NCBI GenBank assembly: GCA_900756035.1
Contig: CAAEIR010000285.1
Coordinates: 1 to 28,122, forward strand
Reading direction: 5' to 3'
Origin: an uncultured Anaerostipes sp.
GTDB taxonomy: Bacteria; Bacillota; Clostridia; Lachnospirales; Lachnospiraceae
DNA length: 28,122 nucleotides
The position numbers were made by a program, and so were the translations under genes. A model generated the notes under the pieces. The model searched no databases. It worked only from the letters and a program-made list of their open reading frames with translations, and was not told the DNA's origin. Positions 5,754 through 14,008 of the stretch are shown here, piece after piece. The number at the start of each line of letters is the position of its first letter. Position 1 is the first letter of the stretch.

Positions 5754-8700
5754 TTTATCATACTACCTTCCTTATCTCGATATACCTCAATCTTTTGATC
5801 AATCTGACCTTTTAATTCTTCTACATGAGAAATAATTCCAACCAGCTTCTCCCCGTCTGCGGACAAACGATGAATGATTTCCATTGCTTTTGCCAGTGAC
5901 TCATGATCCAGAGTTCCGAAACCTTCATCAATAAATATCGTATCAATGTGAATCCCGCCTTTCTGAGACTGAATGACATCACTCAATCCAAGGGCAAGAG
6001 ACAGTGCGGCTTTAAAAGATTCTCCGCCGGATAACGATTGTACATCACGGTTTTTTCCGGTCCACTGGTCTAAAACCTCGATATCCAATCCGGTCTGAAA
6101 CCGTTTGTTCCCGGTTTCTTCTTTTCTTTTCAGCAGATATCGTTCATCGCTCATCACGACCATCCGCTGATTCGCTGCTGCCAGTACATAATCCAGATAA
6201 ACCGATTGCACAAAGCTTTCAAAGGTAATCTTTGCTTTCCCTGTTAATTCTCCATTGGCAGTGTCTGAAAGTTCTTTTAGAATACTGTAACGCCTTTCAA
6301 TCTCCTGATTTTCTTTCACTTTTTTCTTTAACTGTGTTAAAGAATTTTTATTAAGCGTCTGACACCGGGAAATATTCTCTCGCTTTTCCTCCAGTATTTT
6401 ACGTTCCTCTTCCAGCCTTATGACATTCTCCTCAAGCTCGGCGGCATTTGGTCTGGTCTGATCCTTCAGTTCTTCCTGAAGATTTTTCTGTGTATTCTTT
6501 GAAATCTCCAGTTTCATCCTGTAGTCATTTATGATCTTACGCTGCTTTTCGATCTCCTGAGCCTCCATCCGCTCTGTCTTAAGATCCTCTATCGAAAAAT
6601 GTGTTCGAGCATTTTCATATTCCTGTTCCAAAAGGACATTTTGTTTTTCATGCTCTTTTAAAGTTTCTCCGACTTCTGTCAGCCTGCTCTCAAGATCTGT
6701 ACATTCTCTTTGTGCCTTTTGTGCTTCTTCATTGCATTGTTCTCTCAGTCGTTCACACTGTTCTTTCTTTCTCTGAAGCCGTTTCTGCTCCTTACGTGCT
6801 GTTTTAAGAGAATCATATGCAAGACTTTTTTGGATCTGCGAAAACTGTGCATAGGCTTTCTGGTAGATTCCGTCCTGTCGATGAATTGTTTCATTCAAAT
6901 CGGCTGTTTTATGTAATATCTCCTGCAGCCGGTTCTCAATCTGCTCCTTGCCCTGACGTACCTGTTTTACTTCTTCCTTCTGTTCTTTTAGCTGATCATA
7001 TTCTTTTTTTAATTGCTGCAGTTTCTCGTAAGATGTTCGATAACGAATCCCTATTTCTTCAAATGCCGTTTCCTTAAGGCCACTCTCTGTTTCAATATCC
7101 TTTTTCAAATTTTCCGCCCGCTCACGTTGACGAGTTGTCTCTGAGAGGACTTCCTCATATTTTCTGTCTTTTTCTTCTTTTTGCTGTTTTATTTTTTTCA
7201 GCAAATTCTGAGTGATTTTACTATCTGTCAGTTGTGCTTTTTTCGGATGTACTCTTGACCCGCATACCGGACATGCCTCTCCCTCTCTGAGGTCTTTTGC
7301 TAAAAGTCCCGCCTGATTACAATCATACTGATCCTGAGCATCTAAAAGCTCATTGGTTTTCTGTTCCCGTTCCATCTTGATTTTTTGAAAGACTTTAAGC
7401 ACTTCCCGGTGTTTTAAATGTTCTTTTTCCCATAATTGTAGTTTTTCCACAAGTTTCTTCCACTTCTGGTATTCTTCTTGAACTGCTAATCCTTCCGCAT
7501 TCTTTCGCTCGACTGTCTCATCAATGTCCTGATGCTTCGTCAAAAATGTTTTCTTATCTTCCAGATCCTCTCTGTACTTCTGTTCTTTTTGTTCCACCTT
7601 CTGCTTTTCCTGTTCGAACTCCTTCTTCTGTTTTTGTGCTTCTTCGGTTTGCTTTTTCCAAAGTTCCAATTCTTCATAATCCCCGGACTGACGCTCTAAT
7701 TGTTCTAATTTCAGGGCAAGTTCCTGAATTTCAGGGTCTCTCTTTTGGATTTGTTCATATTGGTGCTTCTTTTGAATGGCAATCTTTTGAGCATCCTTTT
7801 GTTTTGTGGAAATATCAAGAATCCGATCTCTCGTTTTTTCCATCAGTTCCCTACGTTCTTGTATTTTTTCCTCCAAAGGAACCAACTGTCTGAGAATACG
7901 GTCTGCCAGTTCCAGATGCTGCTCTAAATCATCCATTATATCTTTGTTTTCTTCCAGATCAAGAACTTCTCTTTGCGAACATTCCAACTGATCAAATTTC
8001 TTGTTTTTTTCCTTTGCACGATCTAATTCAAGAGATTTTTCATGGTGTACACGCTTTAACAGATCTTCCTGTTCTTTTAGCTGTTTCAATTCTGTAGATT
8101 TCCGACTATCATATTGTTCCAAAACATCTATGAACTCTGATACCTGTTGTTCTTTTTTTAAACATTCCTTATATCGGTCATACTCCGGTTCGGTTTCCGC
8201 AATCTCTGCTTGTCCTTCCAAAAGGAAAATATCTTCCGTAACCCTCTGGTGGTCTTTGACGCATGAGCGGTAACGCTCTTTGATCCGGTTCTGAAAGTCA
8301 TAAAGATACTCTGTTCCGAAAATTTTCCGATAGATTTCTCCCCGTTCTCTGCTGGGCGCATATAAAAGTTTTAAAAACTCTCCCTGGGCAATCATAGAGA
8401 TCTGTTTATATTGGGAACGGTTAATTCCGAGGATTTCTTCCATTTTTTCAGTTACGACTTTTGTTCCTGTGCACAGAATTTCATCGTCACAGTACAATAC
8501 GGCATCTGCATTTTGTTTTGTGAGTCCATTCCCCCTCTTACTTTTCCTCATATAAGAAGGATTACGCTCTATTTTATAATCTCTCTGATTATGTTCAAAA
8601 GAAAACACGACCTTTGTTTCCATATCTTCTCCGGCAAAATCACTGCGCATCATATCTGATTTTCTATGGTCGCCACTAACTTCACCATAAAGAGCAAAAC

Positions 8701-8839
8701 AAATGGCATCAAAAATCGTTGTCTTTCCTGCTCCGGTTTCACCGGAAATCAAAAAAATCCCATGGAAATTCTCAAACTGTATTTTAGTTTTTCCGGAAAA
8801 TGGCCCAAATGCCCACATTTCTAAAGTCTTTGGTCTCAT
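5750..8839 (-). CDS. sbcC: Exonuclease subunit SbcC (Rad50-like ATPase)
   Basis: A 1029-residue SMC-like ATPase, partner of SbcD in the complex that cleaves DNA hairpins and processes protein-blocked double-strand ends. The N-terminus carries Walker A GETGAGKTT (33-41). Two long charged coiled coils, rich in E, K, Q and R, flank a central zinc hook CPVC (C523 and C526). The C-terminus has the ABC signature LSGGESF (about residue 930) and Walker B IDTIFIDEGFG. Length is normal for the family and no frame break is seen. Its ATG overlaps the sbcD stop by four bases, and its own stop overlaps gph the same way. Confidence 0.96.
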   Translation of the reverse strand: MRPKTLEMWAFGPFSGKTKIQFENFHGIFLISGETGAGKTTIFDAICFALYGEVSGDHRKSDMMRSDFAGEDMETKVVFSFEHNQRDYKIERNPSYMRKSKRGNGLTKQNADAVLYCDDEILCTGTKVVTEKMEEILGINRSQYKQISMIAQGEFLKLLYAPSRERGEIYRKIFGTEYLYDFQNRIKERYRSCVKDHQRVTEDIFLLEGQAEIAETEPEYDRYKECLKKEQQVSEFIDVLEQYDSRKSTELKQLKEQEDLLKRVHHEKSLELDRAKEKNKKFDQLECSQREVLDLEENKDIMDDLEQHLELADRILRQLVPLEEKIQERRELMEKTRDRILDISTKQKDAQKIAIQKKHQYEQIQKRDPEIQELALKLEQLERQSGDYEELELWKKQTEEAQKQKKEFEQEKQKVEQKEQKYREDLEDKKTFLTKHQDIDETVERKNAEGLAVQEEYQKWKKLVEKLQLWEKEHLKHREVLKVFQKIKMEREQKTNELLDAQDQYDCNQAGLLAKDLREGEACPVCGSRVHPKKAQLTDSKITQNLLKKIKQQKEEKDRKYEEVLSETTRQRERAENLKKDIETESGLKETAFEEIGIRYRTSYEKLQQLKKEYDQLKEQKEEVKQVRQGKEQIENRLQEILHKTADLNETIHRQDGIYQKAYAQFSQIQKSLAYDSLKTARKEQKRLQRKKEQCERLREQCNEEAQKAQRECTDLESRLTEVGETLKEHEKQNVLLEQEYENARTHFSIEDLKTERMEAQEIEKQRKIINDYRMKLEISKNTQKNLQEELKDQTRPNAAELEENVIRLEEERKILEEKRENISRCQTLNKNSLTQLKKKVKENQEIERRYSILKELSDTANGELTGKAKITFESFVQSVYLDYVLAAANQRMVVMSDERYLLKRKEETGNKRFQTGLDIEVLDQWTGKNRDVQSLSGGESFKAALSLALGLSDVIQSQKGGIHIDTIFIDEGFGTLDHESLAKAMEIIHRLSADGEKLVGIISHVEELKGQIDQKIEVYRDKEGSMIK

Positions 8840-9975
8840 CGGTCCACCTCCTCAAAAATTGATGTTATAATTTCCATTCTTTTTTCATCCGGGTCGATAT
8901 GGTTTTGCATCTTATAAAATTCTGAAAACAAATTCAAGGGATTCTGATTCATCACATGATGTTTGTCAAATTCCATCGTCTCCAGTGACTGCATATATTT
9001 TCGATTTTCAAAACTAATCTGCATAACATTGGGATAGACTTTTCGAACTTTGCCAATCGCATCAAAAATTTCATCTTCATTAGTTAAAATCACATGCATA
9101 TAATCTTCTGTATTTCCAAGTTCAATTTCGCCGTTTAGAAGTTCTTCGATGCTGCATTTTATCTCCCGCATATCATGCATAGGATAAAGAACCCGATGGG
9201 ATAAATGAATCTCTTTCTTTTCATTGATTGTTAAAATTACTGCTTTCTTTGCCCCGTTGATTTCAGAAAATGAATATTTTAAAATAGAACCTCCATAACG
9301 CACATGCTCTCTTCCCATCGCCTGTGGTTTATGAATATGTCCTAAAGCCACGTAATCAAAGTCATCGAAAACCCGATAATCAATATTATCGAGTCCTCCC
9401 AATGAACTGGTTTCTGAATCGGATAATTCCGGAGATTTTCGGTTCACTGTTACAAATTGATGTGCCAGCAGGATATTCGTCTGATCGGTATCAACCTGCA
9501 TCTGCTCAATTAAATAGCGCATACATTCTTCGTAAGTATCTGTCTGCACCCCCAAAAGATGATTGACATACACCGGCTTTACAAACGGCAGAAGATAAAA
9601 ATGAACAGAAATATCTCCGTCGTGCAGAGTAATCTGCTCTACTTCTCCCTGAAACTGAGATGAAATATAAATATTAGATTTGGAAAATAAATACTTCCCG
9701 AAAGAAAGCCGCTCACCGGAATCATGATTTCCACTGATCATCAATACTTTTTTTCCTGCATCATTCAGTCTGCTCAAAAAATCGTCCAATAGATGTACTG
9801 CCTCAATCGTTGGGATAGATTTGTCATAAATATCTACGCACAAAAGAACCACATCAATGGATTCTTCCTCTGTAATCTTTAAGATCTGATTCAAAATGTA
9901 TTTCTGGTCTTCAATCATGGAAACTTCATTGACTCGTTTCCCAAGATGAAGATCTGATAAATGTAAAATCTTCAT
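8836..9975 (-). CDS. sbcD: Exonuclease subunit SbcD (Mre11-like nuclease)
   Basis: A 379-residue calcineurin-like metallophosphoesterase, the nuclease half of SbcCD. Metal-binding motifs in order: SDLHLG (D8, H10), then CVDIYD (D48), GNHD (N83, H84), LLAHQF (about 170) and GHIH (about 210). The second motif is normally GD-x-x-D; here the Gly is Val (V47, codon GTA), one base change from GGA. The metal ligand Asp is kept. The C-terminal region (about 270-379) is the variable capping domain. The ATG has GGGGGAG upstream, and a sigma-A-type promoter lies at 10055-10027. It heads the sbcD-sbcC-gph unit. Confidence 0.95.
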   Translation of the reverse strand: MKILHLSDLHLGKRVNEVSMIEDQKYILNQILKITEEESIDVVLLCVDIYDKSIPTIEAVHLLDDFLSRLNDAGKKVLMISGNHDSGERLSFGKYLFSKSNIYISSQFQGEVEQITLHDGDISVHFYLLPFVKPVYVNHLLGVQTDTYEECMRYLIEQMQVDTDQTNILLAHQFVTVNRKSPELSDSETSSLGGLDNIDYRVFDDFDYVALGHIHKPQAMGREHVRYGGSILKYSFSEINGAKKAVILTINEKKEIHLSHRVLYPMHDMREIKCSIEELLNGEIELGNTEDYMHVILTNEDEIFDAIGKVRKVYPNVMQISFENRKYMQSLETMEFDKHHVMNQNPLNLFSEFYKMQNHIDPDEKRMEIITSIFEEVDR

Positions 9976-10026
9976 GTAACTCCCCCTTTGTTTTCCTGCT
10001 CCATCTTTGGTACAATTAATTTTCTC

Positions 10027-10055
10027 ATTATAACAAATTTTTTTATGTATGTCCT
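10027..10055 (-). promoter_or_regulatory. Probable promoter for sbcD-sbcC-gph
   Basis: Read on the minus strand: -35 AGGACA (10055-10050, four of six), a 17-base spacer, -10 TATAAT (10032-10027), about 51 bases before the sbcD ATG. It lies back to back with the plus-strand promoter at 10107-10134 in a gap of just under 200 bases. Confidence 0.55.
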
Positions 10056-10106
10056 ATTTTACAGCAAAAAATCATAGCATTTTTCAAAAAGTCTTTTCAA
10101 TATATA

Positions 10107-10134
10107 TTGACTTTTGATCCTAATCATATATACT
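10107..10134 (+). promoter_or_regulatory. Probable sigma-A-type promoter for the small plus-strand gene
   Basis: -35 TTGACT (10107-10112, five of six), a 16-base spacer, -10 TATACT (10129-10134, five of six). It lies 38 bases before the chosen ATG at 10173 and diverges from the sbcD promoter. Confidence 0.6.
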
Positions 10135-10172
10135 CATGATATTAGATTTTTATGAAAATGGAGATAAAACGG

Positions 10173-10553
10173 ATGAGTTTCTTTGATTATAATCGTGATG
10201 AAAAAAAAGATTGGAAAGATAATATGAGAGAATATTATCTTTATGAAAAATTTAAAGAAGACCTGGAAAAACAAGAACAAGAGCAAAAAGAGGAAGAGCT
10301 TAAAAATATGCAGTCTGATTTTGATACACAATATCATAATACATTCTCCTCAACCTCTTTCGCCAAAAACGAAAAGAAACCTCCGGTAAAAGATAACCGT
10401 GCTGATAAAATTGCGGGAACTATTGTTACAATCCTTGGTTTTACATATATTTTTGCAGATTTAGGTGTTTGGAAAACTATTTTTTCAATCCTTGGACTTA
10501 ACTCTTTATATATGGAATTGGTCTTCTTTTTTTCACAGTTTCCTTTCTTTTAA
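10173..10553 (+). CDS. Small hypothetical protein with acidic coiled coil and C-terminal membrane segment
   Basis: A 126-residue protein not recognised as any named family. Residues 1-50 are very charged (runs of E, K and Q, as in KEDLEKQEQEQKEEELKN) and likely form a helix or coiled coil. A polar linker with several K and P follows (about 50-78). The C-terminus is hydrophobic in two stretches (about 80-107, including ITVTILGFTYIFADLG-like residues, and about 108-126), suggesting a tail-anchored or hairpin membrane protein with its charged head in the cytoplasm. ATG 10173 is preferred because GGAG lies 9 bases upstream; an ATG at 10152 has no such site. It has its own promoter, runs opposite to all its neighbours, and ends two bases from the end of spoIVB. 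Confidence 0.65.
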   Translation: MSFFDYNRDEKKDWKDNMREYYLYEKFKEDLEKQEQEQKEEELKNMQSDFDTQYHNTFSSTSFAKNEKKPPVKDNRADKIAGTIVTILGFTYIFADLGVWKTIFSILGLNSLYMELVFFFSQFPFF

Positions 10554-10555
10554 TT

Positions 10556-11773
10556 TCATTTTCCCATTTCCTCCACCATTGTTTCAGCAAGAATTGCGTA
10601 TCCTCTTGCCGGATCATTGACAAATACATGTGTTACTGCACCGATAAATTTATCTTCCTGGACAATGGGGCTTCCAGACATTCCCTGAACAATTCCATTG
10701 GTTAATTTCAAAAGCTTTTGGTCGGTAATTTCAATTTCCATACTTTTGGTCGTGTTGGATTCGGAATGATTTACTTTCCTTATTTTAATCTCATACTTTT
10801 GGGATTCACCACTGATATTCGAGATAATATATGCCTTTCCTTCTTTAATATCCTGACGATATCCCACCTCGTATTCTTTCTGATTTTCTTTGGTCATAGT
10901 CCCATAGATTCCTTTTTCCGTATTTTTCTCAATGGCGCCTATGACGTTTTCTTCCTTATAATAGATATTTCCTACAATTTCTCCCGGAGAGCCGGATTGC
11001 CCTTTTGAGATGGAGTCAATCTGCGGATCAAGAAGAAATCCCCCTTTAATCTGCATCAAAATGCCGGTGTCCATATCACAAATTCCATGTCCCAATCCGC
11101 CAAATCCATTTTTGCTCGTATAAGTTAATGTTCCGATCCCCTGTGTGTTATCTCTGACCCATGCTCCGATTTTGTACTGATGATCCGCTGCCGACATGAC
11201 CGGATGAACTTTAATGGTAATCTTCTTTGAATTTCTTCGGACATCCAGAGTAATTTCCTTCCCTTTGCATTGATTTACAATCGACATAAAGGAAACTTTT
11301 GAATCTATGGAAGTCCCGTTTACAGCCAGAATATAGTCTCCCTCATATAGTTTATTGCTGCTTGGAGCATGGCTCGCTCCATCAATTCCGGTGAAAGTAT
11401 CTGTCTCCAATACTAACAGCCCTTTTGTTTCCACATAAATTCCTACAACTTTCCCGCTTGGCACGACTTTTTTTGTATCAACGACGTGAACCTTGATTTT
11501 TTTTAACGGAATCGTCCCAAACAAACTGGCATTCATTTCATACTGACCTGTCTGGCTTTGTTTCAATACAAAAGGATGATTCAGTTGAATTTTTTGGTGA
11601 TTGATTTCTGCCGTCGCCGGGACATCATATTGTAAAGATGTCTCCTGCCCCTTTTTAATATGAATTGCATTGGGAAGCTGCTCCCTGCAGTATCTTATAT
11701 AAAGAGTACCGATTGCCAGAAGATTTAGAAAAAAAAGTAAGATCAATATTTTTCGATAATAGTATTTTCGCAT
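10556..11773 (-). CDS. spoIVB: SpoIVB serine peptidase, forespore signal for pro-sigma-K processing
   Basis: A 405-residue protein. SpoIVB is secreted from the forespore, where it cleaves SpoIVFA and thereby triggers pro-sigma-K processing in the mother cell. A membrane/signal segment lies at about 8-26. A PDZ domain lies at about 105-190 (GIDGASHAPSS, then YEGDYILAVNG). The SpoIVB-type (S55) peptidase domain has H229 in GGLGHGICDMDTG and the catalytic Ser in GMSGSP (364-369). ATG 11773 is chosen because AGGAGG lies 7 bases upstream; longer in-frame extensions run through a hairpin and lack a binding site. recN lies upstream as usual, but spo0A does not follow directly here. Its 3' end is two bases from the convergent small gene. 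Confidence 0.96.
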   Translation of the reverse strand: MRKYYYRKILILLFFLNLLAIGTLYIRYCREQLPNAIHIKKGQETSLQYDVPATAEINHQKIQLNHPFVLKQSQTGQYEMNASLFGTIPLKKIKVHVVDTKKVVPSGKVVGIYVETKGLLVLETDTFTGIDGASHAPSSNKLYEGDYILAVNGTSIDSKVSFMSIVNQCKGKEITLDVRRNSKKITIKVHPVMSAADHQYKIGAWVRDNTQGIGTLTYTSKNGFGGLGHGICDMDTGILMQIKGGFLLDPQIDSISKGQSGSPGEIVGNIYYKEENVIGAIEKNTEKGIYGTMTKENQKEYEVGYRQDIKEGKAYIISNISGESQKYEIKIRKVNHSESNTTKSMEIEITDQKLLKLTNGIVQGMSGSPIVQEDKFIGAVTHVFVNDPARGYAILAETMVEEMGK

Positions 11774-11786
11774 ATATTTTCCTCCT

Positions 11787-11824
11787 AAAAAAGGACGTAC
11801 CTTTTTTTGTGATACATCCTTTTT
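11787..11824 (-). terminator. Terminator-type hairpin between recN and spoIVB, abutting the spoIVB ribosome binding site
   Basis: Read on the minus strand, AAAAAGGATGTATC (11824-11811) pairs with GGTACGTCCTTTTT (11801-11788) over 14 bp, with two G-U wobbles and a 9-base loop, and six T follow the GGTACGTCC part of the 3' arm. The AGGAGG of spoIVB (11786-11781) begins at the next base. It should end recN transcripts, yet it also lies in any spoIVB leader that starts upstream. Confidence 0.8.
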
Positions 11825-11850
11825 ATTATGTGCTATTATCGTCAATTGAA

Positions 11851-13533
11851 TCAGTATAATTTTGCGTCATTTGCTAAAGATTTCATTTCTTTTGCATTTT
11901 CTATGGAAGTTTCGGTTTTCTGATCACCACTGATCATTCTGGAAATTTCTTCCAAAGATTCACTTTCATTTAATTCTTTGATCATTGTTGAAGTTTTCTC
12001 TTGATCGGTTTGCTTCTGGATATAGTAATGACTGTCTGCCATCGAAGCAATTTGAGGCAGATGTGTAATGGCAATCACCTGATGATCTTTGGAGATAAAT
12101 GCCATTTTCTGGGCAACACGATTGGCAGTCTCCCCACTGATTCCTGTATCGATTTCATCAAAAATCAAAGTGTTTACTCTGTCTGCTTTTGCGGCAGCAG
12201 ATTTCATTGCCAGCATAATTCTCGATAATTCACCTCCGGAAGCTACATCTTGTACCGGACGCATCGGAAGTCCCGGATTCGTAGAGATCATAAAGCGAAC
12301 ACGATCCATTCCATCCGGTGAAATTCTGTCTTCTTTGGTAATTTCCACCTGAAAATTTACGGAAAGAAAGTTTAAATCTTTTAACGCCTTTGTAATGTCT
12401 TTTTCCAGCTTACCTGCAATCTTCTTTCTGCCATCGGAAAGCGCTTTTGCAGCAGCTTCATAAGAATCTCGAATCTGACTCTGCTGTTTTTTCAATACTT
12501 CAATTTCTGCCGCAGCATCTTTCAGCATCTCAAGACGTCCGGATGCAGTTTTTGCATACTCCAGTACCGCCTCAATGGAGTTCCCATATTTTTCTTTTAA
12601 TCCGTTAATCAGATTTAACCGCTGCTCCGTTTCAGTGAAAGTCTGTTCATCAAACTCCATCTCTTCCACGTAATCTGTTAATTCCTGATGAAGACTTGTA
12701 AGAAGATCCTCCACCTGTAAAAACTGTTCATAAAATCCCTGAATGACCGGGTCAAGATGACTGACTTCCTGAATCTTTCGGATACCCTCTGTCAGCTGAT
12801 TTCCAATCGCCGTATCCTGCTCATATCCGGTTAAAAGACTGGCAGCATAACAGGAGGCGGCAATATCTTTACTGTGAAGCATCTTTTTATAAAGCTGTTC
12901 CAGCGTCGTATCCTCTCCTGAAATCAAATGAGCTCCTTCGATTTCTCCGATCTCATGTTCTAAAAAATCTATCTCTCGAAGTCTCTGCTGATCATCCATA
13001 GAAAGCTCCTGAATCTTACCGGATACTTTAGAATACTCTCCGGAAAGCCTATGGCACTCTTTTAGGGCTTTTTCCCCTTCTTTTGTCAGAAAATGATCCA
13101 TCATCACAAGATGATTTTTTTCTTTTAACAATACCTGATGTTCCTGTTGTCCATGGAGATCAAACAATCGTCTGGATACTTCCCTCAAAGTCTTTAGAGT
13201 TACCGTACTGTCATTGATCTTATTAATACTTCTCCGCTCCTGAATAATCCGTTTAATAAAAACCTGACCGTCTTCAACTTCCATATCGAACGACTCAATC
13301 TCTCGGATCGTCCGAGGATCGTCTATCCAAAAAAGCAATTCAATTACCGCTTCTTTTGCCCCCGGCCGTATCATATCTTTGGAAATCTTTTTCCCTAATG
13401 CACTTTCTATAGAACCGATCAAGATGGATTTTCCTGCTCCGGTTTCTCCTGTTAAAATGTTCAAATGTTCATGAAATGTAATCTCAACTTCATCAATCAA
13501 AGCAAGATTTTTTACATGCAAATTCTGAAGCAT
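11851..13533 (-). CDS. recN: DNA repair protein RecN
   Basis: A 560-residue SMC-like ATPase that gathers DNA ends early in double-strand break repair. The N-terminus reads MLQNLHVKNLALIDEVEI, with Walker A GETGAGKS (29-36). Two helical coiled-coil arms (about 155-240 and 290-380) flank a shorter hinge than in true SMC proteins. The C-terminus has the ABC signature VASGGELSR, Walker B LIFDEIDTG and the switch His in ITHLPQIAS. Length is normal. The ATG has GAGGGGA upstream, and the argR stop is 19 bases before it. The stop is followed within 30 bases by the strong hairpin at 11824-11787. Confidence 0.97.
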   Translation of the reverse strand: MLQNLHVKNLALIDEVEITFHEHLNILTGETGAGKSILIGSIESALGKKISKDMIRPGAKEAVIELLFWIDDPRTIREIESFDMEVEDGQVFIKRIIQERRSINKINDSTVTLKTLREVSRRLFDLHGQQEHQVLLKEKNHLVMMDHFLTKEGEKALKECHRLSGEYSKVSGKIQELSMDDQQRLREIDFLEHEIGEIEGAHLISGEDTTLEQLYKKMLHSKDIAASCYAASLLTGYEQDTAIGNQLTEGIRKIQEVSHLDPVIQGFYEQFLQVEDLLTSLHQELTDYVEEMEFDEQTFTETEQRLNLINGLKEKYGNSIEAVLEYAKTASGRLEMLKDAAAEIEVLKKQQSQIRDSYEAAAKALSDGRKKIAGKLEKDITKALKDLNFLSVNFQVEITKEDRISPDGMDRVRFMISTNPGLPMRPVQDVASGGELSRIMLAMKSAAAKADRVNTLIFDEIDTGISGETANRVAQKMAFISKDHQVIAITHLPQIASMADSHYYIQKQTDQEKTSTMIKELNESESLEEISRMISGDQKTETSIENAKEMKSLANDAKLY

Positions 13534-13552
13534 AAAGTTCCCCTCAGTCTTT

Positions 13553-14008
13553 CTATTGAATGGATCGGATCATCTGCCTGATTTCTGCAATCGCCGTTCG
13601 TCCAATAATCTTATCTTTCGTTACACACATAATCGTATCATCCCCTGCAATAGTCCCGATGATTCCTACAATCTCGAGAGAATCCAAAGCTGCGGCACAA
13701 GCCATTGCCATCCCTGATACAGTCTTTACTACCAGCATATTTTCTGCCAGTTCCATCGAAAGAATTGCCTCTGATAAAATTCTCTGATACTTTCTGGATG
13801 TCTCATTTTCCTGATCCACCAGACTGTAAATTTGTCTGCCCTCTGCATCCGGTTTCTTTATCAATGCAAGCTCTCTGATATCACGGGAAATCGTTGCCTG
13901 AGTTGTCTGAAATCCGATCTTATGAAGTCTGGAAAGTAATTCTTCCTGGGTTTCGATGGAATATTTCTGAATTAACTCAATAATCGCTTCCTGTCTATTC
14001 TTTTTCAT
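13553..14008 (-). CDS. argR: Arginine repressor ArgR/AhrC
   Basis: A 151-residue transcriptional regulator of arginine synthesis and breakdown. The N-terminal winged helix-turn-helix (about 1-65) includes TQATISRDIREL (36-47), the family recognition helix. The C-terminal hexamerisation and arginine-binding domain (about 75-151) has GTIAGDDT (118-125), whose paired Asp residues contact arginine. ATG 14008 is preferred over a GTG three codons upstream, because the purine-rich GGTGG is better spaced to the ATG. The start overlaps the nadK 3' end by 14 bases, implying coupling. The argR-recN neighbourhood is conserved from Bacillus to Clostridia. Confidence 0.95.
   Translation of the reverse strand: MKKNRQEAIIELIQKYSIETQEELLSRLHKIGFQTTQATISRDIRELALIKKPDAEGRQIYSLVDQENETSRKYQRILSEAILSMELAENMLVVKTVSGMAMACAAALDSLEIVGIIGTIAGDDTIMCVTKDKIIGRTAIAEIRQMIRSIQ

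Noticed and set aside
7546..7893. 115-codon plus-strand frame within sbcC
   Set aside because: Antisense to the coiled-coil region; the Phe/Leu/Ser-rich product is the expected mirror of Glu/Lys/Gln codons.
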